A DNA stretch of 64,000 bases from Austropuccinia psidii (GCA_023105745.1 JALGQZ010000015.1:2792999-2856998), one strand, 5' to 3'. Shown: positions 13,201 through 25,720, numbered from the stretch's first letter. A program made the numbers and translations. The notes: generated from the letters alone by a model not told the origin.

Positions 13201-14029
13201 CTTTCTCTACATCCTACCACCCACAAACTGATGGTCTGGCTGAAAGGATGATCCAAACCTTAGAGGACATGGTACAAAGATTTTGGGCATATGGCCTTGA
13301 ATTCAAAGATTGTGATGGATTCACCCATGATTGGCGTACTCTGTTGCCAGAAATGGAATTAGCATATAAAACATCAATCCAAGCCAGTACCAATCAAACT
13401 CCTGCTATCTTAGAAAAAGGATGGAACTCCAAATTACCCCAAGATTTGTTGAGGAAAGATTTGATTGAAATACATCTCACAGATGCTAGCTTCAAAGGAA
13501 TGCTAGAAAAAGCTAGAAAGCATGCAGTAAGGTGCATGGAGGACTCTTTTGCATATGCTAAGGATAAATGGGACAAATAACATGCAACTCCAGACTTCAA
13601 AGTGGGGGACTTAGTTATTGTATTCACCACTAACTTCAATAACATCAAAGGATGTAAAAAGCTGAAATACTCCTTTGCAGGACATTCTGCTATTAAGGCC
13701 CTCCATGGAGGAAATTCTGTTGAAGTGGAGCTATCTGAATAAATTAGCGATAAGAATCCTACATTTCCAGTGAGATTGATAAAGCCATATAAATCTAGTG
13801 ATGCCAAAAAATTCTTCAAGTTATACCTCCTATTGAGTCATCTGGTAGTAAGAAAATTACCAAAGTTCTCAAAGAAACAAAGTTGAGAACCAACAAACTA
13901 AGGGAATACCTTGTTAGGTACAGTGACCCAAATTGTGAAGATGAATGGTTGCCAGAAAAAGACATACCTGAAGCTACTAAACTTCTCAGAAGGTTCAGGC
14001 ACACTAGAAATAACAATATTACAAAATAA
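10251..14029 (+). pseudogene. E1 pol: protease, RT, RNase H, integrase, chromodomain-like tail, decayed
   Basis: Pol makes the enzymes for copying and inserting the element. The protease site reads LLDPGAFCACVG near 10540. RT starts with RTYPPLLRRPAYPAS near 11105; its active site near 11590 is YINHII instead of YIDDII. RNase H follows with [16 protein letters not shown] near 12030. Integrase has an HHCC finger (ECHDSP ... CKTCDRCQKAN) at about 12735-12870. Its core begins YMNWVTGLP, so the first catalytic Asp is Asn. The second Asp is in [10 protein letters not shown]. The C-terminus, YLVRYSDPNCEDEWLPEKDI, resembles a chromodomain. Stops at 11367, 11613 and 11958 and frame switches near 12300 and 13200 inactivate it. 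Confidence 0.85.
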
Positions 14030-14039
14030 TACTCTTTTT

Positions 14040-14052
14040 TAGGGGGAGGAAA
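14040..14052 (+). promoter_or_regulatory. E1 polypurine tract
   Basis: TAGGGGGAGGAAA directly abuts the 3' LTR start. A purine run here primes plus-strand synthesis in Ty3/gypsy elements. Confidence 0.8.
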
Positions 14053-15880
14053 TGTGAGCCTTAGAGGTATTTTTGTATACCCAAAAGACCACAAGAGATA
14101 AATTAAGATAGAAATATAAATAAAATAAATTTATTTATATTATAAAAATAAAAATTGAGATATAAATACAAATTTATATTTAAAAATCAAAATTTAATTA
14201 TAATTTAATAATAAAATTACAATAAAATTTAAAATTATGAAATTATATTTTTACTTCTAAAAATTAAGTAAAAATGAATTTTTAATAAAAATTGTGAAAT
14301 CAAAATATTTTTGGTAAAAAGTCATATAAAATATATTATAGCTTATTATCCAATGAAGAAATATAAAGAGATTATCACACCATTGGATGCCTCATAAAAA
14401 AGAAAGTGGGGTCACCTCTGGATGAAATCTCTGTTACTCAACTCTAAATAAGCTTAAATTAAGTGTTCAGTACTTTCAATACAAAAATTGAGAATCCTCA
14501 AAACTTTAATTTAATTCACACCACTGGTGGTGTTAACCATCAATTTTTGTGTTAAAATTGAGGTGTTGTGTTTAGTTTAAAAGTTATGAGGAATTGAAGT
14601 ATTTTCAATTGAATTCAATTGAAATGTCAAAATGTGCATGTGTATTACATAAGTGAACTTTGATTTACATATTAGGTATCAATTATTACTGTATTTTACT
14701 GTACAATTCAATTGCATTACATATGTAAATTAGAAGTATAATACATGATGAGGAATTAAAGGAAAAAATAAATTGGAATAATTCAAATTGGGGGGGGGGG
14801 GAAAGGAACTCTAGCTCTAAGGGGAGCCAGACCCCCAAAATCCTTGCTGACTGGCATGGGATGTCAAAATCCACGCAAAAGTTCATTACTTTTGGCCTGG
14901 AATTGAGTCACAGGGTCTGTGACTCAATCAATGATGAGGTTTTGATACCAACCAGGGTGGTTTCAACTGCTTCCAAGAGTGTAAAACTACCCTTAAGTTA
15001 AAGCAATGTTAGTAAAAACAGTTTTAGCCAGTTTCTACGCCTCTTACACACATTCTGACGTGTTTAGAAGCCTCTAGACCAGGTATTTCTTTAGTAATGG
15101 CTGATTTAAGGGTCTAAAATGGCTAAAAATGGCTTAAACCAGCCCTTTTTTGGTCTAAACCAGGGTTCAATGATGCAATAATTGGCTTTCCTGTTGTCAG
15201 ACTGTTTTTCACGACTGACAAGAGTAAATGTTACTTTCGAAGTAAGAAAATTGATGGCTATAAAAGAATGTTGTTTTTGCTCCACTTTTCTCTTCATGTT
15301 AGAATCCTTTCCTTTATAATTAGTCTGAACACTGTTAAACCAATCAATAAAAGATTCCAACCACCTTTATTAAATAATTTTAAACCTTTTAGCCATGTGA
15401 AGAAATTATTATAATCATCGTTTGCAACTCTTATAATCATTTTTACGCCTGAACCACCCCAAAAGTGAATTAAAGCATTTTCATCACTGTTAACTTTGTC
15501 ACTTTGTTTCCAAATTCACTCTGGTCACTTTTGGGTGTGTTTTATCTTTAATCTTATTTTCAAAGACCTTGTTCTTTAATTAATTGCTTTCAGTTCTTTG
15601 CTCAATGAATTCCAATTGAAATTTCTCTTGAAGAAATTTCTTTTGTAGCCTTAAATATCTCTTGTAGAGTATTTTTGGGATAAATCTTTATTGTTGGTAA
15701 AAGAATAAATATTTATAATATTATTGTTTTATACTAATAAAGTTATAAAAAAGAAAATTGGCATGTTTTCTCTTAAGAATAATATTTCTAACTATTTTTA
15801 ATTTATTTTTACCTTATACAAATTTTGAGGACAGGAAAAGTACTTGATGTTTAATCAAAGTTTCATATCCACACCTTATA
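14053..15880 (+). repeat. E1 3' LTR
   Basis: Begins TGTGAGCCTTAGAGG, ends CCACACCTTATA and is followed by the CTTTT duplicate. The G-run near 14790-14802 is longer than in the 5' LTR. Confidence 0.85.
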
Positions 15881-16590
15881 CTTTTCCCCCCCAGAATTAA
15901 TCTTTCCAATTTCTTTTTTCTTTGATTCCTCATCATGTAATACACTTGTCACTTACACATACAATTCAATCGAGTTTTTACATTACACAACTGTAATAAT
16001 TGATACCTCATATGTAATACAGGCGCACATTTTGACATTTCAATTGAAAATACCTCAATTCCTCATAACTTCTAAACTACACACAAGATCTCAATTTTAA
16101 CACCAAAATTTATGCTTAACACTACATGTAGTGTGAAATAAATTAAGGTTTTGAGGATTTTCAACTTTTGTACAGAAAACACTAAAAACTTAATTTAAGC
16201 TTATTTAGAGTTGAGTTACAGAAATTTTACCCAGAGGTGACCCCACCTTCTTTTTTAAGAGGAATCCAATGGTGAAGTGATTTTCTTATTTTTATTTATT
16301 GGATAACATGTTATAATATATTTCATGTAGCTTTTTACCAAAAATATTTCAATTTCACTAATTTTATTAACAATTCATTTTTACTTAATTTTTTCAAGTA
16401 AAAATGCATTTGCACAATTTCAAAATTTAATGTAATTTTTTATCTTAAATTATAATTAAGTTTTTATTTTTATATATAAATTTGTATTTATTTTTTAATT
16501 TTTTATTTTGGTAATATAAATATTTTTGTTTATATCATATTTTGTTATTTGTGGTCTTTTGGGTATATGAAAATACCTCCAAGGCTCACA
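15881..16590 (-). repeat. E2 3' LTR, proximal part
   Basis: The first 0.7 kb of the minus-oriented LTR, ending at the CTCACA border at 16590. It starts with the CTTTT duplicate and the C-run that mark the E1 insertion point. Confidence 0.8.
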
Positions 16591-16603
16591 CTCCCCCCCC
16601 CCT
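16591..16603 (-). promoter_or_regulatory. E2 polypurine tract
   Basis: In minus orientation this reads AGGGGGGGGGGAG directly before TGTGAGCC. It is the equivalent of the E1 tract. Confidence 0.75.
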
Positions 16604-16613
16604 AAAAATAATA

Positions 16614-19600
16614 TTACTTTGTAATATTGTTACTCCTAGTGTGCCTGAACCTTCTGAGAAGTTCAGTAGCTTCAGGTATGTCTTTTTCTGCTAACCATTC
16701 ATCTTCACAAGTTGGGTGACTGTACCTAACAAGGCATTACCTTACTTTATTGGTTCTCAACTTTCTTTCTGTGAGAACTTTGGTAATATTTTTAATACCA
16801 GATGATTCAATAGGAGGTATAACTTGGGGAACTTCATTCCTCAAAGGAAATGTTTCAGAATCCCTAGATTTATATGGCTTTATCAAGCTCAATGGAAATG
16901 TAGGATTCTTATTGCTCAGTTCTGCAGATATTTCTACTTCAACAGAATTTTTTCCATGGGGGGCCTTAATAGCAAAAGGTCCTGCAAAAGAATCTTTGAG
17001 CTTTTTACATCCTTAGATTTTATTGAAGTTAGTGGTGGATACAAGTACTAAATCCCCCAATTTTAAATCTGGAGTGGTATGTGCCTTGTCCCATTTGTCC
17101 TTAGCATATGCAAAAAATTCTCCATGCACCTCACTGCATGATTTCCAGCTTTGTCTAGCTTTCCTTTGAAGCTAGCAGCTGTAGGATGTATTTCAACCAA
17201 TTCTTTCCTCAAGGAATCTTGAGGTAATTTGGGATTCCATCCTTTTTCTAGAATATCAGGAGTTTGATTGGTACTGGAATGAATAGATGTCTTATATGCC
17301 AATTCTAGTGCTGGTAAAAGAGTACAACAATCATGGGTAAATCCATTATAATCTTTGAATTCAAGGCCATATGCACAAAATCTTCTTACCATATCTTCCA
17401 AGGTTTGGATCATCCTTTCAGCCAGACCATCAGTTTGTGGGTGGTAAGCTGTAGAGAAGAATAATTTTGTCCCAAATGGTTGGTCAAGATTTCTTCATAG
17501 TGCTGAGGTAAATTTTGGATATCTGTCACTAATGATGTTTGTGAATATGCCAGTCAATGATATTTCTCTATTCCATATCATAAGAGCTGTATCCATGGTT
17601 GTATCATCCTTGTGACATGGTAGAAATATTGGAGTATTACTAAATCTCTCAACAATCACTTGACAAGCATTATAACTTCTGTCACCCCCTGGTGGCAGAC
17701 CAGTTACCCAATACACATTGACAATTTCCCAAGGTCTGCTGGGTTCTTGTATCTTGATCATATTTCCAAGTCTTTTTCCAGTGGATTTATTTACTTTTTG
17801 ACATCTGTAACAGGTTTTGCAATACTCTGAAACATCTTTCTGCCACATTGGCCACCATATGCAGGTTTTTTATTTTTTCTCTTGTTCTTTCATCAGACAG
17901 ATGTCCTGAGAAAGGGCTTTCATGGCATTCTTTAAGTACAAGATTGATTAAGGACCTTTCTATAACTTTCATGGAACATTTATGCTTAGTTCTATGTTAA
18001 ATTATACCCTCCAGTAAGTGGAATCTTCTTTTATCATATTATTTTCTCCATATCTCATCTAAGCAATGTATCAAAGAATTGTCTTTACAGTCCTTAGTAA
18101 GTAATTGGCATAAAATGATACAGCTCTTATCCTGAGTATAACTGTTTCTTACCTCTGCAAAGAAAGTGGTGTTCAGGTCTGTAACACTGATTCATTCTAT
18201 GGGTATTGGTGGGGAAGCTTCCTCTTGAACATAAGCAGGATTATCAGTATTATTTGGTAATGGCCATCTTCGCAGTCCATCAGAATTTTTATGAATATTC
18301 CCATCTTTATGAACAAGGGTCATATTGCCCCTATACTCTTGTATGGCTCTTTGCCATCTGAGCATATGTCTGTTAGGAGTATTCATGTTTAAAAGTAACT
18401 TAACAGCGGGACAATATGTTATTAATTCAAAAACACATCCTTCCAGAAAGTAGTTGAGCTTTTCCAAGGCCCAGACAAGGCATAAGCATTACATTTTACT
18501 GCCCCCATATCTGGCTTCAGTTGGTTTGATTTTCCTGGATATGAAGCATATGGCTCCTTCCATAGGTTTATCATTGATAATTTGAACTTGCTGAAGTGCA
18601 GCACCAAGCCCATCTCCTGATGCATCAATATAAAGCTTAAAAGGCAGCTTAAAGTCTGGCATCAGTAATAGTGGAGCAGTGGTCAAGGCTTGTCTCAAAG
18701 ATCCAAAGGCTTTGACTCTGTCAACAGTCATTTCAAATATTGTGTCTTTTTCACATAATTTATCAAGAGGTCTTGCTATGGATGAAAAATCTTTAATATA
18801 TTGCCTGTAATATGCTGCAAGCTGTGAAAATGACTGAATTTTTTTTCTTGTTCTGAGGCATGGGTTTCAGCAATACTTCTTCAACCTTGTTTTTGTCAAT
18901 TCCAAGGGATAAAACAGATACAAAATGTCCCACTCCTTTAAGTTCTTTAAATCCAAAATGGCATTTCTTCAAAGAAACTTTCATGTTGAAAGATTAGATT
19001 TTTGTCAAAACTCTGGATAATCTTTACACATGTTCTTCCCAAGTTTTGGAACAGACAATATTATAATTGATGTAAATAATTAACCATCCTTCTGAAGGTT
19101 CTTCAGGGAAGATTTCATTCATCATTCTTTGGAAGTGTGGGGGTGCATTCTTGATACCAAAAGGCATCCTCAAATATTCATATATTCCACAATGAACAAT
19201 AATTCTCCAGTATTTTCTTTCCCTTGGTGTCACTACATTCTGGTGAAATCCCTTAAGGGCATCCATAGTGGTTATATACACTGCTTGAGATATCTGGGTA
19301 AGGGAAATTTGGATTTTTGGTATTGGGTACCTGTCTGGAAAAGTGTAAGTGTTCACAGATCCAAAGTCCCCAACCATTCTAGATTTTCCATTATGCCATG
19401 CCACTATGACTGGTGTAGTTATTTCTGCTTCCTCATTATGGTCAACCTTTCTTATTGCACCAACGTCTAGAAGTTCTTTAATATGAATTTCCAGACCTTC
19501 TCTTTATTTAGGCCTTCTGGATATGCAAGTCTTCTTAAGAGTGATGGATAAGGTCTCTCAATATGAAGGATGATTTCAACTTCATGACCAATAATTGCCC

Positions 19601-20300
19601 CCAAAGGTTCTTTTTCTGATGCAAATTCTTCTCTGTGGTCATATAAAAGGGCAGAAAGTTCATTTTCCTGATTATCAGTCAGATGAAGGTTTATTTCAGC
19701 TTCATTTAACTGTTCAGATTTGAATCTTTCCAACTCTAAGCTGACTGGTGCTACTTTACTTACTACAATTTGTCTTTTAAATGGTAAAAAGGCAAATTTT
19801 TGATGCTTATTGTCTCCAATAGTAAAGTATCTGTCCTTGTTGTTATGTAAATCTATTCCATACATGATTAAATAGTCATTTCCCAATATAAAATGGGTAC
19901 TACAGCAATTTTCTGTAACAAAAAATTCAAGAGTGATTCTTGAATTTCCGTTAATATGTGGACATATGACATAGGTCCCAAAAATTCCCAATTCTTTAAT
20001 TGGATTCCTTGCACTATTGAATTTTATGCCATCAATCGGTAATAATTGATCTTCAAAATTTGGTACTCAAGTATTAAGAAAAGAGTTTCCAACACAAGAG
20101 CAGAAGGCTCCTGGGTCAAGTAAAGGTTTAGTTGGTTTGTTGTCAATTAGCACTTCTGTTATACAGGAGTTACCAGCTGTAGAACCTTTTCCTCTGTTTG
20201 GTTTAGATCTCATAAGTTATGCATCTTGAATTTTTGACAAATCAAGTTGACCATTGCTTAATTGTGGCAAGTGGGAATAAGATTCCATGTTGTCAAAAGT
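16614..20300 (-). pseudogene. E2 pol, decayed
   Basis: The same order as in E1, on the other strand. The protease site LLDPGAFCSCVG lies near 20110. RT segments lie at 19024-19991, with YINYNIV where YIDDII is expected near 19065. RNase H is at 18192-18731 with [16 protein letters not shown]. The integrase finger (CKTCYRCQKVNK) is near 17790-17830. The integrase core begins VYWVTGLPPGG, so the first catalytic Asp is Tyr. The second Asp lies in a SDRYPKFTSAL context. The tail ends at a stop at 16614-16616 with a LRRFRHTR-like terminus. At least eight breaks in frame are visible. Confidence 0.8.
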
Positions 20301-22811
20301 GGAATTGATATTTTATATATCTTTTGAAGATTCAGAAAATATTGATGACTTATCATCTGAATTTTCTTCAATTATATTATCCTCTTTTTCAACATCAGGT
20401 TCTTTTTCAATGTCAATTTCATTGATTTTTCCCCTCTTTGGACATTTATTGGCTAAGTGGGTGGTGCTTTGGCAAATATGGCACTTTCTGATTATATCTG
20501 CAGATTTATACTTAACATTATTAGAATTCCCTTTGGAATTTTTGTCCACAAAATCTTTCCAAGGTGTATTAAACCTTGTTTTGAGATTCACCATACTAGA
20601 ACCAATTCTGGTTCTGGTGGTTACTTCTTCTAATATCTTAATAATATCTTCTGCTGAAGATTGTTCAGTAGTCCTACTTTTGACAGCATGCTCTCAGTCA
20701 CCTCCAAATTGTCTCAGAATCTTTCTGTGGATCATAAATTCTGACATGTCAGGATACGATGCTGTTAATCTGTATTTTTGTTTGCAAAACCATGCTAAGG
20801 CTTTGTCTATATCAGAATTAAATTTGGCAGATTCACAGGCTGTTTTCACTCTAAATCTCCAAGCATCATTGGACTGCTTAATGATAATTTGGGCTTTCCA
20901 CCGAGTCCAACTTTGGTGTCCATGTGCTTGTCTTAATTTAATATACCATCTGTGAGCTGATCTGGTAAACAAGGTGTTAAATATTGCTGTTACAAATCTC
21001 TCTGGTAATTAAAAATCTTCTTTAATCATGTCAATTCCTCTTATGAATTCCATATGGTCATATTCCCCTTCACCACTGAAGTGAGGCCATTCTTTAAGTT
21101 TTGGTACTTGTTTCAAAAGTGCTTGGCCAATTGATGGTTCCAAGTCATGAAAAGGAGTGGAAAATTAATTTTTTAACTGTGAATTATCAGAATCCAATAC
21201 TTGTGGATTTGGAATTCTTGTGCCCTGATTCTTATTAAAAGGTGCAGACATTCTTGGTAATGTGTGAAGTAATTTTTCAATATCATTCATTTTACTGTTG
21301 TTACACCTTTGGGAATTTCTGAATTCATGTTGTAAAATTTATATTAAATTTATTACATTAGTTTTATTACTATCTCCTCTTTGTGCTAATTCTTTCCATA
21401 GTTCTGTTTGTCTAGTATTATAAGAGGTGAACTGATTCAACTTCATTCTTAATTTTGATATTTCATTTTGTCAGGTGTCAAAGCACTTTTTCAAGGCAAC
21501 TGTATATGTCTTTACTTCAGTAAATGATTTTGAAAGATTTTCAAAAACACTTTTATTCTCCTCTTTTATGGTAATTATGGCTTGTTTTATTATTGTTTCA
21601 ATTATGTCATTAATATTGAATTTAGAATATTTGTCTGTTGATTCTTTGATAATGGAAGATTGTTAATTTATCTTATTGCCAAAAGAATTTTCATCATTGG
21701 AAGTTTTAATTGTTATCAAGAATTTCTCAAAACATATAAGTGTTTCACTTATTTGGCTCAGACTTAAGCTGTTTGTTTTAAGATTGTTACAAATGGATAA
21801 ATGTTTATCAGAAACATGAGTTTTTACATCATTTATAGCTTCATAAAATGATGGGATAGAATTAAAGATATCAGAAATCATTTCTGATATTTTAATCTGG
21901 CTTCTGCCATTTTCTGTAATTCCATCATTGTTCTGGCCATCTGAAATACATTTTCCATGGCATCCTGCTGAATCTTTGGGATCCTTTAACCCTGGCTGTA
22001 AGGCTTTATGGCTGGTGCCTTCCTTTTTCCCTTGTGTTGAGCTTGTGGCTGCTTTTTCACATTGGAATTGCTGCTGCTGGCTACTGGGGCTGTTTTTGGC
22101 ACTTGCTTGGGTGGTGGAGGGTTGTTTCCCCTTCATTCTGCTGTTAAAAGAATCATGTTCTTCTTTTCCATCAATGGATTCCAGCCATTTAGTAACTTGC
22201 AAGTGTTGGGATGGCCCAGGAATATTCTCACAGTCAGGTAAGAATTCATGCAGTTTTTCCACAGATCTGCAAGGATATGGTACTCTTTCTGCTACAATGC
22301 ATTGTTGTAAGCCTTCTGGCTGGCTTTTTAGATGTCCACTGAGGCTTCTTGTGGCTTTTTCAGCTCTGTTTGAAGGTAAAATAGTATTATCAGCTTCAGA
22401 ATGACATAATTCATTAATTTGGAAGTAATTAACTGACCCTTGTCCTTTGGTAAATGATTGGCGTCTGCCATAATCACGTCTATGACCTTTTTGGGAGCTT
22501 CTTGAGGGGTTATAGCTGGCTCCTGATCTGGTTGAAGGAATAATTTATGATTAAAAAGCTTGAGATAGTAAATTTACATCAAAAAACTTACTATTTTCCA
22601 AATTCTTAGCCTTCTGAAAGGTATTACATATACCCAAGTTAATTAATTCAGAAGAAATTGGTTCTGGTTGATTATTCTGAATTATAATAACTGTACTATT
22701 ATAGTCAGAACTAACAGTACTTGCAGGAATAATGCTTGTTAATGTTGAGGCTGTTTCAATATTTTCTTGTCTTACCACATGGTCAGAAACTAAAATTAAT
22801 GAAAAAGCCAA
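20301..22811 (-). pseudogene. E2 gag, decayed, with a spliced leader
   Basis: The zinc knuckle KCHICQSTTHLANKCP is at about 20440-20490. A Gag-core-like RSAHRWYIKLRQAHGHQSW lies near 20900-20970. The Lys/Gln/Ser-rich N-terminal block (199 codons) is at 21663-22262. An 86-codon leader exon lies at about 22592-22811. The leader is joined to the next block by a probable intron. Several stops break the region between 20973 and 21662. It matches E1 gag throughout. Confidence 0.75.
22528..22591 (-). other. putative 64-nt intron in E2 gag leader
   Basis: On the minus strand, GTAAGTTTTTTG follows AAAATA and the stretch ends TTCAACCAG. The reading continues beyond it into DQEPAITPQEAP-like sequence. 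The E1 copy keeps a GTAAGT at the same relative position. Spliced gag leaders may be a feature of this family. Confidence 0.5.
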
Positions 22812-22993
22812 TTGATTAAGTAAAAAAATTTTTTTTTCAAAAAGAGAAATGAAAAATAAAGCCTGACTTACAATATGGAAAGAATGTTTTTTATGGATTT
22901 TTTGAATTGTAATTATTTTTTATATGTTTTTGAAATTGTTCAATAGAAGAAAAAGGAGCTAAAAAGAGTAAAAAATTATTTCACAGGTAAAAT

Positions 22994-23013
22994 ATCACGG
23001 CTGGGCACCCAAA
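22994..23013 (-). promoter_or_regulatory. E2 primer-binding-site candidate
   Basis: In minus orientation TTTGGGTGCCCAGCCGTG follows the LTR edge, one transition away from the E1 site. tRNA not assigned. Confidence 0.45.
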
Positions 23014-24790
23014 CGTAAGGTGTGGATATGAAACTATGCTTAAAAATCAAGTACTTTTCCTGTCCTCAAAATTTTTATAAGGTAAAATATAGTTAAAAAG
23101 AGTATGAAAATAGTATTTTTAAGAGAAAAAACGCCATTTTCCTTGGTTTTTAACTTTATAAGTATAAAAAAATGATATTATAAAGATTTATTGTTTTACC
23201 AACAATAAACATTTATCCAAAAATACTCTACAAGAGATATTTAAGGCTACAAAAGAAATTTCAATTGGAATTAATTGACCAAAGATCTGCAAGCAATTAA
23301 TTAAAGAACAAAGTCTTTAAAAGGATATTTCAAGAGAAAACACGCCCAAAAGTTACCAGAGTGAATTTGGAAACAAAGTGACCAAGTTAACAGTGATGAA
23401 AGATGCTTTAATTCACTTTTGGGGTGGTTCAAGGGGTAAAAATGATTATAATAATTTTTTCATGTCATTAAAGGGTTTGAAAAGCTTGGTTGGAATATTT
23501 TTTTGATTGGTTCAACAGTGTCCAAACTAATTATAAAAGGAAACAATTCTAACATGAAGAGAAAAGTGGGGAAGAAAAGAAATTCTTTTATAGCCATCAA
23601 TTTTCTTGCTCCAAAAGTAAAGTTTACTCTTGTCAGTCGTGGAAAACACTCTGACAAAAGAAAAGCCAATTATGGGCTTATTGAACCCTGGTTTAGGCCA
23701 AAAAGGGCTGGCTATAGGCATTTTTTGGCCATTTTTACCCATTTTAGGCCCTCAAATCAGCCATTACTATAGTAATACCTGGTCTAGAGCCTTCAAAAAA
23801 CGTCAGAATGTGTGTAAGAGACATAGAAGCCAGCTAAACGTTTTTTATTAATATTGTTGTAGCTTAAGGGTAGTTTTACCCTCTTGGCAACAGTTAAAAC
23901 TGCCCTGGTTGGTATCAAAGCCTCATCATCAATTGAGTCACAGACCCTGTGACTAAATTCCGGGCCAAAAGTGATGAAATTTTTGTGGATTTTGACATCC
24001 CATGCCTGTCGGCAAGGACTTTGGGGTCTGGCTCCCCCTTGGAGCTAAAGTTCCTTTCCCCCCAGATTTACTCTTTCCAATTTTGTTTTTCTTTAATTCC
24101 TCATCATGTAATACATTTGTAATTTACACATGCAATTCAATTGCAATTTTACAGTTCACAACTGTAATAATTGATACCTCATATGTAAATTATAGTTCAC
24201 TTATGTAATACATATGCACATTTTGACATTTCAATTGAACATACTTCAATTCCTCATAGCTTCTAAACTCCACACAACACCTCAATTTTAACACAAAAAT
24301 TGATGGTTAACACCACATGTGGTGTGAATTGATTTAAGGTTTTGAGGATTTTCAATTTTTGTACAGAAAATACTAAAAACTTAATTTAAGCTTATTTAGA
24401 GTTGAGTTACAGAAATTTAACCAGAGGTGACCCCACCTTATTTTTTATGAGCAATCCAATGATGAAGTAATTTTATTAAGTTTATTCATTGGATAAAAAG
24501 CTATGATATAGTTTATGTAACATTTTACCAAAAATATTTTAATTTCATTCATTTTATTAAAAATTCATTTTTACTTAATTTTTTCAAGTAAAAATGCATT
24601 TTTACCACTTCAAAATTTAATGTAATTTTTCATTTTAAATTATAATTAAATTTTTGTCTTCATATATAAATTTGCATTTATATTTTAAGTTTTATTTTGA
24701 TAATGCAAATAAATTTATTTTTTTTATATTTATATCTTATTTTGTTATTTGTGGTCTTTTGGGTATATGAAAATACCTCTAAGGCTCACA
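23014..24790 (-). repeat. E2 5' LTR
   Basis: In minus orientation it starts TGTGAGCCTTAGAGG at 24790 and ends CCACACCTTACG at 23014. It is 1777 bp, closely matching the rejoined 3' copy. Protein-like frames inside (for example 23503-23851) recur in sister LTRs and are not genes. Confidence 0.85.
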
Positions 24791-25720
24791 CCACATGTTG
24801 TTACACATCAATTTTTGTGTTAAAATGAGGTGTGGTGTGTAGTTTATAAGCTATGAGGAATTGAAGTATTTTCAATTGAAATTTCAGAATGGGCATGTGT
24901 ATTACATAAGTGAACTTTGATTTACATATGAGGTATCAATTATCACAGTTGTGTACTGTAAAAATTCAATTGAATTACATATGTAAATTACAAGTATAAT
25001 ATATGATTAGGAATTAAAGAAAAAATAAATTCGAAAGATCACTTTTGGGTGGTGGAAAAGGAATCTTGCCTCCAAAGGTGCCATACTACCCCAAATTTCT
25101 TGCTGATAGGAATGGGATGTCAAAATTCCCACAAACATTATTCACTTTTTGCCTGGAATTGAGCCACACCTGTGACTCAATTGCTTATTGTGTTTTGATA
25201 CTAACTGGGGCAGGTTCAACTTTTTCCAAGAGGGTAAAGCCACCCTTAAGTAAATAAAATCTTATTGAAAGCTGTTTCAACTGGTTTGGACATCTCTTAC
25301 ACCCATTATGACAGGTTTTGGAGCCTTGAAAGCAGGTATCAATATAGCCATGGCTGATTTAAAGGACTAAAATGGCCAAAGCCAGCCCTTTTTTGGTCCA
25401 AACCAGGGTTCAATGGTTTCATAATTGGCTTTCTGTTGTGAGAGTGTTTCTTACAGCTGAATTTAGTAAGTTTTACCTTTGGAGTAAGAAAACTGGTGGC
25501 CACAAAAGAATTTCTTCTTTGCCCCACTTGTCTCCTCATGTTAGAATCTTTTCCTTTATGATAGGTTAAACACTGTTAAAACAATCAATCAAAGATTCCA
25601 AAAACATTTCTTAAATCATTTTAAACTTTTAAACCACATGAAAAGATCATTATAATCATTGTTTATAACTCTTATAATCATTTTTACCCTTGAATCACCC
25701 CAAATTTGAATTGAAGCATC
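24791..25720 (+). repeat. L0: third segment
   Basis: After the CCACA duplicate, plus-oriented LTR sequence resumes exactly where the segment at 4663-4833 stopped. It runs to GAATTGAAGCATC, where E4 begins. It is more diverged from E1/E2 LTRs than they are from each other. About 400 bp of the LTR end, and the rest of the parent element, are absent from the window. Confidence 0.75.

Larger units (their letters stand above)
5930..15880 (+). mobile_element. E1: plus-strand Ty3/gypsy retrotransposon nested in the E2 3' LTR
   Basis: Two direct LTRs (1789 and 1828 bp) bound a 6.3-kb interior with gag, protease, reverse transcriptase, RNase H, integrase and a chromodomain-like tail, in that order. 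The 5-bp duplication CTTTT lies at 5925-5929 and 15881-15885. Flanking both sides is minus-oriented LTR sequence that joins into one E2 3' LTR. Stops and frame switches affect all domains, so the copy is dead. The two LTRs differ at many positions, pointing to an older insertion than E3. Confidence 0.85.
4834..24790 (-). mobile_element. E2: minus-strand Ty3/gypsy retrotransposon, interrupted by E1
   Basis: The element has a 5' LTR at 23014-24790, internal gag and pol remnants at 16604-23013, and a 3' LTR split into 15886-16590 and 4834-5929 by insertion of E1. A 5-bp duplication CCACA flanks it (4829-4833 and 24791-24795). Rejoined, the 3' LTR would be about 1.80 kb, matching the 1777-bp 5' LTR. 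Both gag and pol carry many stops and frameshifts. E2 and E1 belong to one family, as shown by shared LTRs, protein sequence and polypurine tract. Confidence 0.85.

Noticed and set aside
15881..16590. Truncated stand-alone LTR next to E1
   Set aside because: The CTTTT duplication and the matching 4834-5929 part show it is one E2 LTR split by E1, not a truncated copy.
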